Positions 63,892 to 64,000 of a stretch of 64,000 nt of DNA are shown here, in pieces. The first letter of the stretch is position 1. Each line of letters begins with the position of its first letter. A program made the position numbers and the translations under genes. The notes below the pieces were generated by a model, which saw nothing but the letters and a program-made list of their open reading frames with translations, was not told the origin of the DNA and made no database searches. Origin of the DNA: JAEZVV01 sp036652035 (GTDB taxonomy: Bacteria > Pseudomonadota > Gammaproteobacteria > Burkholderiales > Burkholderiaceae_F); NCBI GenBank assembly GCA_036652035.1, contig JAVVWR010000007.1:1-64000 (forward strand), written 5' to 3'.

Positions 63892-64000
63892 AGTTAATCG
63901 GGCTATGGATCGCCACGGTAAAGACGGAGGTGCGGCCAGGTTTGATCGCGGTCAGTGGGGCCGGGCCGATGGTGCGGCGGTCACAGACCGGTGTGGTTTT
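63887..64000 (-). CDS. possible C-terminal end of a gene running in from the right edge
   Basis: The minus strand is open for 37 codons from the window edge to TAA at 63887-63889, ending TSVFTVAIHSPINS, with about 73% GC at third positions. The opposing plus-strand frame from ATG 63905 has poorer codon use and no Shine-Dalgarno. Product unknown. Confidence 0.35.
   Translation of the reverse strand, partial: KTTPVCDRRTIGPAPLTAIKPGRTSVFTVAIHSPINS

Noticed and set aside
63905..64000. Plus-strand gene starting at ATG 63905
   Set aside because: No Shine-Dalgarno and poor codon use; the opposite frame looks more coding.

Overview
The window reads as a chromosome segment of a high-GC betaproteobacterium, most like the Burkholderiales in the broad sense. 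The main reasons are the gene order ftsH-folP-glmM-pstSCAB-phoU-phoB-phoR, the block yicC/gmk/rpoZ/spoT divergent from kinase/phosphatase/rph/rdgB/hemW/glnA/ntrBC, and pyruvate dehydrogenase genes aceE-aceF-lpdA whose E3 carries its own lipoyl domain. One 100-N scaffold gap with duplicated flanks indicates a draft, possibly metagenome-derived, assembly. No insertion sequence, prophage, CRISPR array or rRNA was seen.

Layout. 1-11.85 kb: the 3' part of ftsH (split by the gap), a convergent HDOD/EAL-like signalling gene, then folP-glmM and the phosphate regulon pstSCAB-phoU-phoB-phoR behind a textbook Pho box. 11.9-12.2 kb: three tRNAs (Pro, Arg, His) with a clear promoter. 12.4-17 kb: greB, convergent with yicC-gmk-rpoZ-spoT. 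17.1-26.5 kb: a Ser/Thr kinase and PP2C phosphatase, rph-rdgB-hemW, then glnA with sigma-54 and NtrC signals, a small DUF4124 protein and ntrB-ntrC. 26.6-32.75 kb: a minus-strand formate dehydrogenase operon (Tat-signal small protein, fdhA, fdhB, lipoprotein, fdhC, exported small protein) ending with mobB. 33.3-40.4 kb: an RlmN-type radical SAM enzyme, an RND efflux pair, a DJ-1/PfpI protein, a small membrane protein and a 70-residue four-cysteine protein. 40.4-47.8 kb (minus): xth, a DUF4124-glutaredoxin-like protein, prlC, folD and a FixJ/FixL-like two-component pair. 48-55.2 kb: aceE-aceF-lpdA and a convergent DcuC-like transporter. 55.4-59.9 kb: modE divergent from modABC across a clear ModE operator, followed by an orphan TupA-type tungstate-binding protein. 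59.8-63.5 kb (minus): an outer-membrane DUF3373 protein, a small exported protein and an octaheme cytochrome c. The last ~110 bases hold a probable partial gene end on the minus strand.

How parts fit together. ModABC, ModE, TupA and MobB supply and mature Mo/W cofactor, and the window contains a plausible user: a Tat-exported, Cys-type formate dehydrogenase with a membrane cytochrome b subunit. The octaheme cytochrome, small periplasmic protein and DUF3373 porin form a compact putative respiratory or electron-transfer cassette next to TupA. This Mo/W plus multiheme neighbourhood is the least ordinary part of the window. The other blocks (phosphate, nitrogen, stringent response, pyruvate oxidation) are conserved housekeeping and regulatory units whose control sites can often be read directly.
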